A stretch of 35,372 nucleotides of DNA from UBA4615 sp044371545 (GCA_044371545.1 JBILTM010000024.1:1-35372); one strand, 5' to 3'. Positions 1 to 8,368 are shown, counted from the stretch's first letter. A program made the numbers and translations. Notes: generated from the letters alone by a model not told the origin.

Positions 1-434
1 CCGACCTGGTCGGTGTACTCGCCCTTCAGCAGCGACGGGATGCCGCATGCGAACTCCACGACCTCCATGCCGCGCGTGACCTCGCCCTGCGCGTCGGAGA
101 ACACCTTGCCGTGCTCGGCGGTGATGATCGCCGCGAGCTCGTCGCCGTGGCGCTCGAGCAGCTCCTTGAACTTGAACATCACGCGCGCGCGGCGCAGCGG
201 CGGCGTCGCGGCCCACGCCGGGAACGCCTTCGCGGCCGAACGCACCGCGGCGTCGACGGTCGCGACGTCGGCGAGCGCGACCGTGCGCACCGCCTCGCCG
301 GTGGCGGGGTTCCAGACGTCGGCGTGGCGGCTGCCCGGCGCCGGCGCGCGGACCTCGCCGTCGATCCAGTGGCCGGCGACGGCGGCGAGCTGCAGGCCGG
401 AGCCCTTGGCGATCTGCGGGTCGGTGGTGCCCAT
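1..434 (-). CDS. mmsA: CoA-acylating methylmalonate-semialdehyde dehydrogenase, N-terminal part
   Basis: The first 144 codons of an aldehyde dehydrogenase, cut by the left edge. It begins with ATG at 434 behind a good GGAGGA ribosome site. The visible part has the family's N-terminal pattern: GHWIDGE, then NPATGE, a PLRRARVMFKFKELLE helix, the AEHGKV segment and VVEFACGIPSLLKGEY. These are characteristic of MmsA, which converts methylmalonate or malonate semialdehyde to propionyl- or acetyl-CoA with NAD+ and CoA (valine, inositol and beta-alanine catabolism, cytosol). The catalytic cysteine lies outside the window. It diverges from an IclR regulator and shares a control region with it, so regulation by that protein is likely. 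A generic aldehyde dehydrogenase is possible, but the N-terminus fits MmsA closely. Confidence 0.85.
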   Translation of the reverse strand, partial: MGTTDPQIAKGSGLQLAAVAGHWIDGEVRAPAPGSRHADVWNPATGEAVRTVALADVATVDAAVRSAAKAFPAWAATPPLRRARVMFKFKELLERHGDELAAIITAEHGKVFSDAQGEVTRGMEVVEFACGIPSLLKGEYTDQV

Positions 435-484
435 CTCGTGTCCTCCAGGGAGCGCGGCGGTGCCGCGCGCGTCGCTCGGCCGAC

Positions 485-515
485 TGTTCAGCCTATTGAA
501 CGCGTGTTCAGAAAC
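485..515. promoter_or_regulatory. putative IclR-type operator between mmsA and the regulator gene
   Basis: GTTCA at 486-490 and TGAAC at 497-501 form a perfect inverted repeat with a 6-base spacer. A third copy, GTTCA, follows at 506-510. The site lies in the divergent spacer and overlaps the proposed promoter of the regulator. IclR proteins commonly bind such short dyads and repress themselves and the neighbouring operon. The repeats are seen directly; the binding is inferred. Confidence 0.5.
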
Positions 516-524
516 TGCGATGAT
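496..524 (+). promoter_or_regulatory. putative promoter of the IclR-type gene
   Basis: A -35-like TTGAAC at 496-501 is followed after 17 bases by a weak -10-like GATGAT at 519-524. Transcription would start near 531, which favours ATG 545 over the upstream TTG at 524. The -35 overlaps the TGAAC half of the dyad, as expected for autorepression. Confidence 0.35.
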
Positions 525-544
525 TGTCCGCAGGCCCAGAATCC

Positions 545-1393
545 ATGTCAACCGTGTCCGCCCGCTCCGCCCCCCCCGCCGACGACGACGGCGCCCGCCT
601 CGTGCCCGCCGTCGAGCGCGCGGTGCGCCTGCTCGACGCGCTCGCCGCCTCGCGCCAGCCGCGCTCGCTCGCCGAGCTCGCCCGCACGCTCGCGCTGCCG
701 CGGAGCAGCGTGCACGGGCTGCTCGCGACGCTGGTGGCGCTCGGCCTCGCGCGCCGCAACGGCGACGCCGAGTTCTCGCTCGGCCCGAAGGCGCTGCAGT
801 GGGCCGACGCCTACGGCACCAGCGCCGACGTGCTGCGCGCGTTCGACGCCCACGTCGACCGCTTCGCCGCGCTCGGCACCGAGACGGTGATGCTCGCGAC
901 GCTCGACGGCGCCGACGTGGTCTACCTCGCCTGCCGCCAGGGCAGCCGGCCACTCGCGGTGAACTTCCGCGTCGGCGGGCGCTTCCCGGCCGCGTGCACC
1001 TCGTCCGGCAAGGCGATGCTCGCGGCGCTGCCGGACGCGGCGGTCCGCGAGCGGGTCGGCGCCGGGCCGCTGCCGCGCCTGACGCGCCACGGGCCGCCGA
1101 GCGTCGCCGCACTGCTGCGCCAGTTCGACGGCGTGCGGCGGCAGGGCGTCGCGATCGACGACGAGGAGACCGCCGAGGGCATGCAGTGCTTCGGCGCCGC
1201 GATCCGCGGGCCGCGCGGCGACGACGCGATGGCCGCGGTCGCGGTCAGCGTCATCAAGGCGGGGCTCACGCCGCGACGGCGCACCGAGCTGGTCGAGGCG
1301 ATCCGGCGGCTGGCCGACGCGGTCGCGGTGGAGCTGGGGGCGGAGCCGGAGGCCGTGCCGGCCCGGCGCACCGCCGCGGGCACGCGGGGCTGA
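545..1393 (+). CDS. IclR family transcriptional regulator
   Basis: 282 residues, the usual IclR size. An N-terminal winged helix-turn-helix (about residues 18-80) contains SLAELARTLALPRSSVHGLL. The C-terminal effector domain (about 90-265) has the conserved CTSSGKAML turn and a DDEETAEGMQCFGAAIRG stretch that lines the ligand pocket in this family. ATG 545 was chosen because an in-frame TTG at 524 would fall inside the proposed -10 element; no strong ribosome site is visible. The gene diverges from mmsA, so it probably senses a semialdehyde or carboxylate metabolite and controls mmsA and itself. The ligand cannot be told from sequence. Confidence 0.88.
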   Translation: MSTVSARSAPPADDDGARLVPAVERAVRLLDALAASRQPRSLAELARTLALPRSSVHGLLATLVALGLARRNGDAEFSLGPKALQWADAYGTSADVLRAFDAHVDRFAALGTETVMLATLDGADVVYLACRQGSRPLAVNFRVGGRFPAACTSSGKAMLAALPDAAVRERVGAGPLPRLTRHGPPSVAALLRQFDGVRRQGVAIDDEETAEGMQCFGAAIRGPRGDDAMAAVAVSVIKAGLTPRRRTELVEAIRRLADAVAVELGAEPEAVPARRTAAGTRG

Positions 1394-1396
1394 GGC

Positions 1397-1419
1397 GCAC
1401 ACGGGCTCCGCCCGTGTGC
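1397..1419. terminator. hairpin between convergent genes
   Basis: A perfect 10-bp stem (GCACACGGGC paired with GCCCGTGTGC) with a 3-base loop lies just after the IclR stop and before the convergent binding-protein stop at 1451. No T-run follows, so it may act in both directions with help from Rho or simply protect 3' ends. Confidence 0.55.
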
Positions 1420-1450
1420 CGGCCCGCTCACGCACCCGGCCGAACGCCCC

Positions 1451-2419
1451 TCACTGCTGCTCGATCCCCGCCTCGCGGATCGCCTTCTCCCACTTCGCGG
1501 TCTCCGAGCGGTTGCGCGCGGCGAGCGCCTCGGGCGTGCCCGGCTCGACGACGAAGCCGTTCGGCGCGAACTTGTCGAGGATCTCCTTGTCCGCGGCCGC
1601 GCGGTTCGCGGCCTCGTTGAGCCGCACGATCACCTCGCGCGGCGTGCCCGCGGGCGCGAAGATCGCGAAGTACGCGATCAGCTCGTAGTCCTTCAGGCCC
1701 AGCGCCTCGTTGACCGTCGGCAGCTCGGGCACCGCGGCCGAGCGCTTCGTCGACGTGACCGCGAGGCCGCGGATCTTGCCGGCCTTGTGCTGCGGCACCG
1801 TCACCGCGAAGTCGGCTGTGAACATGTTGACCGTGCCGCCGATCAGGTCGGTCATCGCGGCCGGCCCGCTCTTGTACGGCACCGGGTTCATCTTCACGCC
1901 GGCCATGCTGGAGAGCATCTCCGAGGACACCTGCTGCGAGGTGCTCGCGTACGCGAAGCTGACCTGCCCCGGCTTCGCCTTCGCGAGGTCGACGAACTCC
2001 TTCAACGTCTTCGCCGGGAAGTCGTTGTTCACCGCGACCATCAGCGGCACCGAGCCGATGTAGGCGACCGGCGCGAACGCGGTGTCCTGGTCGTACGGCA
2101 GCTTCTTCATCAGGTACTTGAGCGCCGCGTTCGTGCTGTTGGTGCCGAACAGGATGGTGTAGCCGTCGGGCGCGGCCTTCGCGACCGCGTCGGCGCCGAT
2201 CATGCCGTTGGCGCCCGGCTTGTTGTCGATGACGACCTGCTGGCCGAGCAGCTGAGACATCTTCTCGGCGAACGCGCGGCCGATCTGGTCGGTGGCGCTG
2301 CCGGCGGCGAACGGCACGACCGCGCGGATCGGCTTGTTCGGATAGGGCTGCGCGAACGCGGCGCCGGCGAATGCGGCGAGCGCGGCCGCGACGACGAGGC
2401 GGCGGTGGGGGGAACGCAC
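1451..2419 (-). CDS. tripartite tricarboxylate transporter substrate-binding protein (Bug/TctC family)
   Basis: 322 residues starting at GTG 2419, chosen because AGGAG lies 8 bases upstream and the product then begins with a clean signal peptide (two Arg, hydrophobic core, cleavage after AFA before QPYP). The mature protein shows Bug-family hallmarks: YPNKPIRAVVPFAAGSATD, QQVVIDNKPGANGMIGA, and PDGYTILFGTNS. These proteins bind a small carboxylate in the periplasm for the TctAB permease, or act as orphan sensors. No tctA or tctB lies beside it, so it is one of the many orphan Bug proteins typical of Burkholderiales; the ligand is unknown. It converges on the IclR gene. Confidence 0.9.
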   Translation of the reverse strand: MRSPHRRLVVAAALAAFAGAAFAQPYPNKPIRAVVPFAAGSATDQIGRAFAEKMSQLLGQQVVIDNKPGANGMIGADAVAKAAPDGYTILFGTNSTNAALKYLMKKLPYDQDTAFAPVAYIGSVPLMVAVNNDFPAKTLKEFVDLAKAKPGQVSFAYASTSQQVSSEMLSSMAGVKMNPVPYKSGPAAMTDLIGGTVNMFTADFAVTVPQHKAGKIRGLAVTSTKRSAAVPELPTVNEALGLKDYELIAYFAIFAPAGTPREVIVRLNEAANRAAADKEILDKFAPNGFVVEPGTPEALAARNRSETAKWEKAIREAGIEQQ

Positions 2420-2601
2420 GGGTTCGTCTCCTGGAGTCTCGGTGGCGCGCGGCACCGACCCGGTCGGGCCGGTCCGCGGAGGCGGCGAGTATCCCATCGC
2501 GGCGGGCGCGGGGCCAACGCGGCCGGCCGGCGCGCCACCCGCAGGGGTCGCCGACGCGGGCCACGCGCACGAGCGGGGGTGCGCTCGCGCCCCGCGCCCG
2601 T

Positions 2602-4389
2602 TCAGTCCACGCGCCGCACCCGCGCCCGCGCCGGCGGCTCGACGACCGCCGCGGCGCCCAGCCACGCGACCAGCGCGTCGACGTCGAGCGGGCCGCCGAG
2701 CCGATCGGTACCCTCGCGGAACGCCTCGAAGCCGTCGCCGCCCTCGGCGAGGAACGCGTTGACCGCGACCCGGTAGCGCGCGGCCGCATCGATCGGCACG
2801 CCGTCGAGCCGCGCCTCGACGATCCGCGGCCCCGAGGCCGACGCGCGCCACGCCCACTCGAAGCCGGCCGACGGCTGCAGCACCCGCGGCCGGGCCGCGT
2901 TGATGCCGGCGAACTGCTGCTCGAGCGCGGCGAGCAGCTGCGCGCCGGTCAGCGTCATCACCACCAGCCCGTTGCCGAACGGCTGCGCGGCGAACGCGTC
3001 GGCGACGCGTACCGTGCACGGCGCCGCCGCCGCGTCGCAGCGCAGGTCGGCCCGCATGCCGCCCGGGTTCGTCAGCGCGATGCGCGCCCCGCCACGCTCG
3101 GGCGCGCGGGTCGCCGCGAGCTGCGCGTCGGCGACGAGCCGGCCGAGCGCGGTGTCGCCGCCGGCCGACGCGTCGCGCGTCGCGGCGCCGGCGATGCGCC
3201 CCACCGGCCGGTCGGCGAGCGGCCGCGCGCGCGCCGCATAGTGCGCGACGATCGCCCCGACCGCCGGGTCCGGCGGCAGCGGCGGGAACGTCGCGTCCGC
3301 CGCCCGGTCGCCCGCCAGCCCGTTGGCGACCGGGACGTTGCGCACGCGGGTCCGCGCGCGGATCACGTCGCCGCTCGCCGGATCCAGCGCGAGGTCGAGC
3401 ACCGACACGCCGCGCCCGTTGGCGTACGCCTGCACGACCGGCAGCCGCGGGTTGCCCGGTGCATCGCGCAGGCACGCGTAGCCCTGGTGGCTGTGCCCGG
3501 ACAGCACCGCGTCGACCTCGGGCCGCAGCCGGTCGACGATCGCGAAGATCGGCCCGCGCGCACGCGGGCACGCCGGGTCGTTCCAGTCGCCGTCGATCGC
3601 GCCCCCCTCGTGGATCACCGCGACGATCGCCTCGATGCCGCGCGCCTTCAACGCGGCCACCTCGCGGTTGATCGCGTCGGCCTCGTCCTCGAAGCGCAGC
3701 CCCGCGACGCCGCTCGGCACGACCACCGTCGGCGTCGCGCGCAGCACCGCGCCGACGAACGCGACCCGCACGCCGCCGACCTCGCGGACCACCGAGGCCG
3801 GCAGCAGCAGCGTGCCGTCCGCGCGCCGCACGTTCGCCGCGACGAACGGGAAGCGCGCGCCCGCGAAGCGTGCGTCCGGCCCCGCGCAGCTCGCGGCGGG
3901 CGAGCCGTCGCCCGAATGGCAGCCGCCGCGCACCAGGCGCTCGAGCTCGGCCGTGCCGCGATCGAACTCGTGGTTGCCGACCGCGTTCAGGTCGACGCCG
4001 ATCGCGTTCATCACCTCGATCGTCGGCTCGTCGCGGAACAGCGCGGACGACAGCGGCGAGGCGCCGACGAGATCGCCCGAGGAGACGACCACCGCGTGCG
4101 GCGCCTCGGCGCGCAGCCGCTTCACCAGCGTGGCGAGCTGCGCGACGCCGCCGGCGCCGACCTGCAGCGTGCGCGACGCGTCGGCCGGGTCGCGCACGCG
4201 CAGCGCGAGGCCCGCGGGCTCGAGCTGGCCGTGGAAGTCGTTGAAGGCGATCACGCGCAGCGCGACCGGCGGCGCCGCGCCGGCAGGCGGCGGCGCCGCC
4301 GGCCCGGCGCACGCCGCGAGCCCCGCGAGGAGCGCCGCGAGCGCGGCCGCGCGCCCGCCTCGCCGCCAGAGGTGCCGTGCTGCGTCCAT
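2602..4389 (-). CDS. 5'-nucleotidase / UDP-sugar hydrolase family lipoprotein
   Basis: 595 residues. ATG 4389 follows a GAAGGGA ribosome site and gives a lipoprotein signal with a LAAC lipobox near residue 27, so it is probably anchored at the cell envelope. The metallophosphatase domain holds the dinuclear metal motifs in order: FNDFHG, SSGDLVG, GNHEFD, VIHEGG and SGHSHQ. The C-terminal 5'-nucleotidase domain follows, with GGDTALGRLVADAQL, LTNPGGMRADL, QPFGNGLVVMTLTG and NAFLAEGGDGFEAF. Enzymes of this UshA-like family hydrolyse nucleotides (sometimes UDP-sugars or cyclic phosphodiesters) outside the cytoplasm to salvage phosphate and nucleosides. It is upstream of the TctC-like gene on the same strand, but 182 bases apart, so probably not cotranscribed. 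Exact substrate is uncertain. Confidence 0.88.
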   Translation of the reverse strand: MDAARHLWRRGGRAAALAALLAGLAACAGPAAPPPAGAAPPVALRVIAFNDFHGQLEPAGLALRVRDPADASRTLQVGAGGVAQLATLVKRLRAEAPHAVVVSSGDLVGASPLSSALFRDEPTIEVMNAIGVDLNAVGNHEFDRGTAELERLVRGGCHSGDGSPAASCAGPDARFAGARFPFVAANVRRADGTLLLPASVVREVGGVRVAFVGAVLRATPTVVVPSGVAGLRFEDEADAINREVAALKARGIEAIVAVIHEGGAIDGDWNDPACPRARGPIFAIVDRLRPEVDAVLSGHSHQGYACLRDAPGNPRLPVVQAYANGRGVSVLDLALDPASGDVIRARTRVRNVPVANGLAGDRAADATFPPLPPDPAVGAIVAHYAARARPLADRPVGRIAGAATRDASAGGDTALGRLVADAQLAATRAPERGGARIALTNPGGMRADLRCDAAAAPCTVRVADAFAAQPFGNGLVVMTLTGAQLLAALEQQFAGINAARPRVLQPSAGFEWAWRASASGPRIVEARLDGVPIDAAARYRVAVNAFLAEGGDGFEAFREGTDRLGGPLDVDALVAWLGAAAVVEPPARARVRRVD

Positions 4390-4543
4390 CGGGTCGTCCC
4401 TTCGTTCCCGGCCGGCATCCTGCGTCCGGCAGGCCAGCGGCGAAGATACCTCGCCGCGCCCACCCCGATGCCCGTCGATTTGACGGACCGCCCCCGCCTC
4501 GCGCATCGTGCGCCGGTCTTCCTTCCCTTCCCGACGCACCGCC

Positions 4544-5791
4544 ATGAACGCCCCCCTGCCCGCCCCGACCGCGCTCTCCACCTCCGCCGACCGCCTCTGG
4601 GACTCGCTGATGACCCTGGCGAAGATCGGTGCGACGCCGAAGGGCGGCGTGCGCCGCCTCGCGCTCACCGAGCTCGACGCCGAGGGGCGCGCGCTGGTCA
4701 CCGGCTGGCTGCGCGATGCGGGCTGCACGATCCAGCTCGACGCGATCGGCAACGTCTACGCGATCCGCCCCGGCACCGACGCGCAGGCCGCGCCGGTGGC
4801 GATGGGCAGCCACGTCGACACGCAGCCCAACGGCGGGCGCTTCGACGGCAACTACGGCGTGCTAGCGGGCCTGGAGATCGTGCGCACGCTGAACGACGCG
4901 GGCATCGCGACGAAGCGCCCGGTCGCGGTCGCGATCTGGACCAACGAGGAGGGCACGCGCTTCCAGCCGGTGATGATGGGCTCGGGTGTGTTCGCGGGCG
5001 CGTTCACCGCCGAGCACTGCCGCGCGCAGAAGGACGCCGACGGCGTCACCGTCGGCGAGGCGCTCGCCGCGATCGGCGCCGACGGCACCGCGACGCCGCC
5101 GCGCTTCGACGCCTACTTCGAGGCGCACATCGAGCAGGGCCCGGTGCTCGAGAACGAGCGCAAGGTGATCGGCGTCGTCGAGTCGGCGCTCGGCCAGCGC
5201 TGGTTCGACGTGGTCGTCGAGGGCCAGGACGCGCACGCCGGCCCCACGCCGATCGAGCTGCGCCGCGACGCGCTGCTCGCCGCCTCGCGCCTGGTGCAGG
5301 CGGTGCGCGAGGTCGCGACGAAGCACCCGCACTACGCGCGCGGGACCGTGGGCCGGATGATCGTGTCGCCCAACTCGCGCAACGTGATCCCGGGCCGCGT
5401 CGAGCTCAGCATCGACCTGCGCAACGCCGATGCGCCGACGCTCGACGCCATGGCCGCCGACGTGCGTGCCGCCGCCGAGCGGATCGCGCGCGAGGACGGC
5501 GTGTCGATCTCGATGGAGCAGACCGTGCACTTCCCGCCGTGCGCGTTCGACCGCTCGATGCTCGACGCGATCGAAGCCACCGCGAACGCCTACGCCTATC
5601 CGAACCGGCGCCTGGCGTCGGGCGCCGGCCACGACGCGGTCTACGTCGCGCGCACCTGCCCGGCCGCGATGGTCTTCGTGCCCTGCGAGAAGGGCATCAG
5701 CCACAACGAGATCGAGAACGCCGACCCGGCGCACCTGCACGCGGGCTGCAACGTGATGCTGCACGCGGTGCTCGCGCGCGCGAACCGTTGA
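4544..5791 (+). CDS. M20 family Zn-dependent amidohydrolase (N-carbamoyl-L-amino-acid hydrolase / allantoate amidohydrolase type)
   Basis: 415 residues from ATG 4544; an in-frame earlier start at 4508 would only add an Arg/Ser-rich tail. Metal-site motifs appear in family order: MGSHVDTQPNGGRFDGNYG, IWTNEEGTRF, EAHIEQGPVLE, QDAHAGPTP, SGAGHDAVY and a final SHNEIE. This pattern marks the HyuC/AmaB/AllC subgroup, which cleaves N-carbamoyl amino acids, ureidoglycine-type compounds or beta-ureidopropionate in the cytosol. Pyrimidine or hydantoin degradation would connect with mmsA (beta-alanine to malonate semialdehyde), but no dihydropyrimidinase is nearby, so this link is inference. The last codons are part of a 20-bp tandem repeat that runs into the next gene. 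Confidence 0.88.
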   Translation: MNAPLPAPTALSTSADRLWDSLMTLAKIGATPKGGVRRLALTELDAEGRALVTGWLRDAGCTIQLDAIGNVYAIRPGTDAQAAPVAMGSHVDTQPNGGRFDGNYGVLAGLEIVRTLNDAGIATKRPVAVAIWTNEEGTRFQPVMMGSGVFAGAFTAEHCRAQKDADGVTVGEALAAIGADGTATPPRFDAYFEAHIEQGPVLENERKVIGVVESALGQRWFDVVVEGQDAHAGPTPIELRRDALLAASRLVQAVREVATKHPHYARGTVGRMIVSPNSRNVIPGRVELSIDLRNADAPTLDAMAADVRAAAERIAREDGVSISMEQTVHFPPCAFDRSMLDAIEATANAYAYPNRRLASGAGHDAVYVARTCPAAMVFVPCEKGISHNEIENADPAHLHAGCNVMLHAVLARANR

Positions 5792-5832
5792 GCGCCCGCG
5801 CGAACCGTTGAGCGCCCGCGCGAACCGTTGAG
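5781..5832. repeat. 20-bp tandem repeat (2.6 copies) across the stop codon
   Basis: The unit cgaaccgttgagcgcccgcg occurs at 5781-5800 and 5801-5820, and its first 12 bases again at 5821-5832. The first copy encodes the last residues and the stop of the M20 hydrolase; the last partial copy supplies the TTG start proposed for the permease. Perfect copies suggest recent slippage duplication. Confidence 0.95.
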
Positions 5833-6619
5833 GTTGGACCTCGCCGCGTTCCTGCACGCCGAGCTCGCCATCGCGCTCGGCCGCGAGCCGACCGCGCTCG
5901 TGCTGGCGGCGGTCGCCGGCGCGTTCGTCGCAGGCGGCCTCGTCAAGGGCCTGCTCGGCGTCGGGCTGCCGCTGGTCATCGTGCCGCTGCTCGCGCTGGT
6001 GATCCCGAGCCCGAAGGCGATCGCGCTGATGGGCATCCCGATCGTGCTGTCGAACATCTGGCAGGCGGCCGACAGCGGCCACGTCGTCTATGCGCTCAAG
6101 CGCTTCGCGACGCTCTTGGTCACGCTCGCGATCGCGACCGCAGTCACCGCGCGGCTCGCGCTCGGCCTGCCGGTCGCGACGCTGAACGCGATGGTCGCCT
6201 GCGCGCTGCTGCTCGCCGTGGTGCTGATGGCCTGGCACCCGCAGCTCGACATCGACGCGCGCGCCGAACGCCGATGGGGCGCCGCGGTCGGCACGCTGTC
6301 GGGGATGATGGGCGGCGTGTCCTCGCTGATGGGGCCGCTGCTGATCACCTATCTCGTCGCGCTGCGGCTGCCGCGCGAGACCTTCATCGGCTCGATCAGC
6401 GTGATCTACCTGGTCGGCGTGCTGCCGCTGATGGGCGCGATGGTGTCGCTCGACGTGCTCGGCGTGCCCGAGGCGGTGGTCTCGTGCCTCGCGCTCGCGC
6501 CGCTGTTCGCCGGCATGGCGCTCGGCAAGCGGCTGCGCAGTCGCGTCGGCGAGGCCGCGTTCCGGCGGCTGCTGCTGGTCTTCCTGACCGTGGTCGCGGT
6601 GCTGCTGCTGACGCGCTGA
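5828..6619 (+). CDS. TauE/SafE family sulfite exporter-like permease
   Basis: 263 residues with about eight hydrophobic segments. The N-terminal repeat carries the family's Gly-rich pattern GGLVKGLLGVGLPLVIVPLL, and the second half repeats it in weaker form (GMMGGVSSLMGPLLITYLV). Such inner-membrane proteins move small anions or organosulfur compounds (sulfite, sulfoacetate, taurine and others). The start is uncertain: only TTG 5828 or TTG 5834 is available after an in-frame stop at 5789-5791, and there is no clear ribosome site. It lies 36 bases after the M20 hydrolase stop, so translational coupling with it is plausible. Substrate unknown. Confidence 0.85.
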   Translation: MRLDLAAFLHAELAIALGREPTALVLAAVAGAFVAGGLVKGLLGVGLPLVIVPLLALVIPSPKAIALMGIPIVLSNIWQAADSGHVVYALKRFATLLVTLAIATAVTARLALGLPVATLNAMVACALLLAVVLMAWHPQLDIDARAERRWGAAVGTLSGMMGGVSSLMGPLLITYLVALRLPRETFIGSISVIYLVGVLPLMGAMVSLDVLGVPEAVVSCLALAPLFAGMALGKRLRSRVGEAAFRRLLLVFLTVVAVLLLTR

Positions 6620-6658
6620 CGCCGCTGCCGCGCCGCACCCGCGCCGCCCGGCCCGGAC

Positions 6659-7156
6659 TCAGTCGCGCGGCAGCTCGACGCCCGCCGCGCGCGCGACCGC
6701 GCGCACCGACTCCGGCCAGTCGATCCGGCCCGGGTCCCTCCCGCCGGCGATGCCGATCAGCCACGCGTCATCGTCGCCGACGTTGCGCAAGCCCCGCGAC
6801 AGCCCCGGCGGGATCGCGACCGTGTCCCAGGGGCCGAGCCGCAGCGAGCGCGCGCCCTCCGGGCCCCAGAACACCTCCCACGTGCCCGACAGCGGGATGA
6901 ACACCTCCTGCGTCAGGTGGCTGTGCAGCGGCGCGGACCGGCCCGGCGCGCAGCGCACGAGGTTCAGGTGGAAGTCCTCGGCCGGCAGCGCCGCATGCGG
7001 CCCGTGACCCAGGACCGCGAAGGTGCTGCGCTCGCAGCCGGGCAGCGCGGCGTCGACGTAGGCGTCGGTCGGGCGCAGCCGCGCGAAGCGCGCGACGCGC
7101 GCCTCCATCTCGTCGACGGTGGGGTTCGCGTCGGTGATCGGGGCGATCGCGGTCAT
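6659..7156 (-). CDS. cupin domain protein
   Basis: 165 residues from ATG 7156, with a strong GAGGAGA ribosome site. A single cupin barrel is visible: the metal motif LHSHLTQEVFIPLSGTWEV (two His, Gln and Glu) and the second motif around GPWDTVAIPPGLSRGLRNVG, in which the usual second-motif His is replaced (SRGLRN). The N-terminal 40 residues form a helical lead-in (TVDEMEARVARFARL). This could be a small metal-dependent isomerase or dioxygenase, or a ligand-binding protein; function not assigned. It sits between two TauE/SafE genes and converges on the first. The second permease, on the same strand, begins 882 bases upstream and ends 94 bases before this gene. Confidence 0.75.
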   Translation of the reverse strand: MTAIAPITDANPTVDEMEARVARFARLRPTDAYVDAALPGCERSTFAVLGHGPHAALPAEDFHLNLVRCAPGRSAPLHSHLTQEVFIPLSGTWEVFWGPEGARSLRLGPWDTVAIPPGLSRGLRNVGDDDAWLIGIAGGRDPGRIDWPESVRAVARAAGVELPRD

Positions 7157-7249
7157 CGGGTCTCCTCGTTGGCGCGATGCCGGACGCGCCTCGACGCGAC
7201 GATCGCGCGCGCCGGCGCCGCGCGCAAGCCTCGGCCCGCGCACGCCGCC

Positions 7250-8038
7250 TCAGGACGCCCCGCCGATCGCGACCCGCAGCACCAGCCACGCGGCCATCGC
7301 CGCGAGCGTCGCCTTGAGCCAGCCGCGGTAGCGCGACGGATCGAAACGCGCGCGCAGCCGCAGCCCCAGCAGCAGCCCCGCGGTGCCCGCCGCGGCCAGG
7401 GGCAGCACCGCCGCGAGCGCCGTCGCGTCGAACGCGCCGCGCTGCGCCATCATCACCGCCTGCAGCGTCTTGCCGGCGAGGAACAGCCAGCCGAGCACCA
7501 CGATCGTCGTCGCCACCGGCAGGTCGACCAGCAGGAAGAACATCAGCAGCACCGGCCCGGCGACGTTCAGCGCGCCCTCGGTGAGGCCCGCGAGCAGCCC
7601 GAACGGCGCGGCGAGCAGCGACGGGTGCGCGCGCGCCCACGGCTGGTCGGTGTGCCCGAGCCGGTCGAGCAGCAGGTAGCCGACGAGCAGCGCCGCCATC
7701 GCCAGCATCAGCACGTCCGGCCGCACCGCGTGCAGCGCGTGCACGCCCGCGGCCATGCCGAACGGCATCGCCGCGAGCAGCGGCCAGTAGACCCGCAGCG
7801 CGCCGCGCAGGTCCGCCTGCCCCCGGTAGGCGACGATCGTCGCGAGCGTGACCAGCCAGGTCGGCAGCACCAGCAGCGCGACCGCCGCCTTCCAGCCGAA
7901 CAGCAGGCCGAACAGCGGCGTGGCGAGCAGCGGAAAGCCGACGCCGATGAAGCCGTGGATGAACCCGGCGGCGATCGCTATCGCGACCATCGCGGCCCAC
8001 TGGGGCAGGGCGGCGGCGAGGGTCTGCGGGTCGATCAT
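7250..8038 (-). CDS. TauE/SafE family permease (second copy)
   Basis: 262 residues from ATG 8038, mostly hydrophobic with about eight membrane spans. The first half carries AAGFIHGFIGVGFPLLATPLF and the second half LLAGLTEGALNVAGPVLLMFF, the paired Gly-rich signatures of the TauE/SafE (DUF81) fold. It is clearly diverged from the permease at 5828-6619, so the two are not a recent duplication. It is followed on the same strand by the cupin gene after 94 bases, so the two may be cotranscribed. No ribosome site is evident before ATG 8038. Anion or organosulfur export is the family guess. Confidence 0.85.
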   Translation of the reverse strand: MIDPQTLAAALPQWAAMVAIAIAAGFIHGFIGVGFPLLATPLFGLLFGWKAAVALLVLPTWLVTLATIVAYRGQADLRGALRVYWPLLAAMPFGMAAGVHALHAVRPDVLMLAMAALLVGYLLLDRLGHTDQPWARAHPSLLAAPFGLLAGLTEGALNVAGPVLLMFFLLVDLPVATTIVVLGWLFLAGKTLQAVMMAQRGAFDATALAAVLPLAAAGTAGLLLGLRLRARFDPSRYRGWLKATLAAMAAWLVLRVAIGGAS

Positions 8039-8368
8039 CGGGGGCGGTGCGGGCGGTGCGGGCCAACAGCGGGGCCGCGGCGCGCGGCCCGACCGTGCGT
8101 CGGGTGCGACACGGTACACGACCGCTCGTCGGCACGGCTCGCCTTGCTGCGGCGCACCAGCGAAACCGGAACCCGCGTCGCGCCGGCGCGGCCGATGCCG
8201 GGCCGCGTGCGGTCCCGGGCGACGGTGCGCCGCAACGACGTGCCGTGCGCCGCGACCGCCGCAGGTCGATTCGGCGGGGCGCATGCCCGTTGTTCCGATG
8301 TTCGGCCGCACGCGCCGCGTGTAGGGTGGTCCGGAAGCGGTCGGCAGTCCGGCCCTGGGAGAACGACG
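8039..8368. other. 330-base intergenic region between divergent genes
   Basis: No convincing gene was found here. It must hold the promoters of the permease (leftward) and the small exported protein (rightward). A GC-rich dyad, GGGCCGCG at 8072-8079 and CGCGGCCC at 8083-8090, is seen, and a weak -10-like TAGGGT lies at 8322-8327, about 40 bases before the rightward start. Nothing else stands out. Confidence 0.5.

Noticed and set aside
524..544. Upstream TTG start for the IclR gene
   Set aside because: It overlaps the proposed -10 element and has no ribosome site; ATG 545 is the better start.
1451..4813. One 1120-codon minus-strand frame running through the nucleotidase region and the TctC gene
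   Set aside because: Only its end (from GTG 2419) is a real protein with signal peptide and family motifs. Upstream it is out of frame with the nucleotidase and of low complexity.
8072..8090. GC-rich dyad upstream of the second TauE/SafE gene as a terminator or riboswitch
   Set aside because: It lies in the promoter region of divergent genes, not after a gene, and no riboswitch-like conserved core is seen. Listed only within the intergenic entry.
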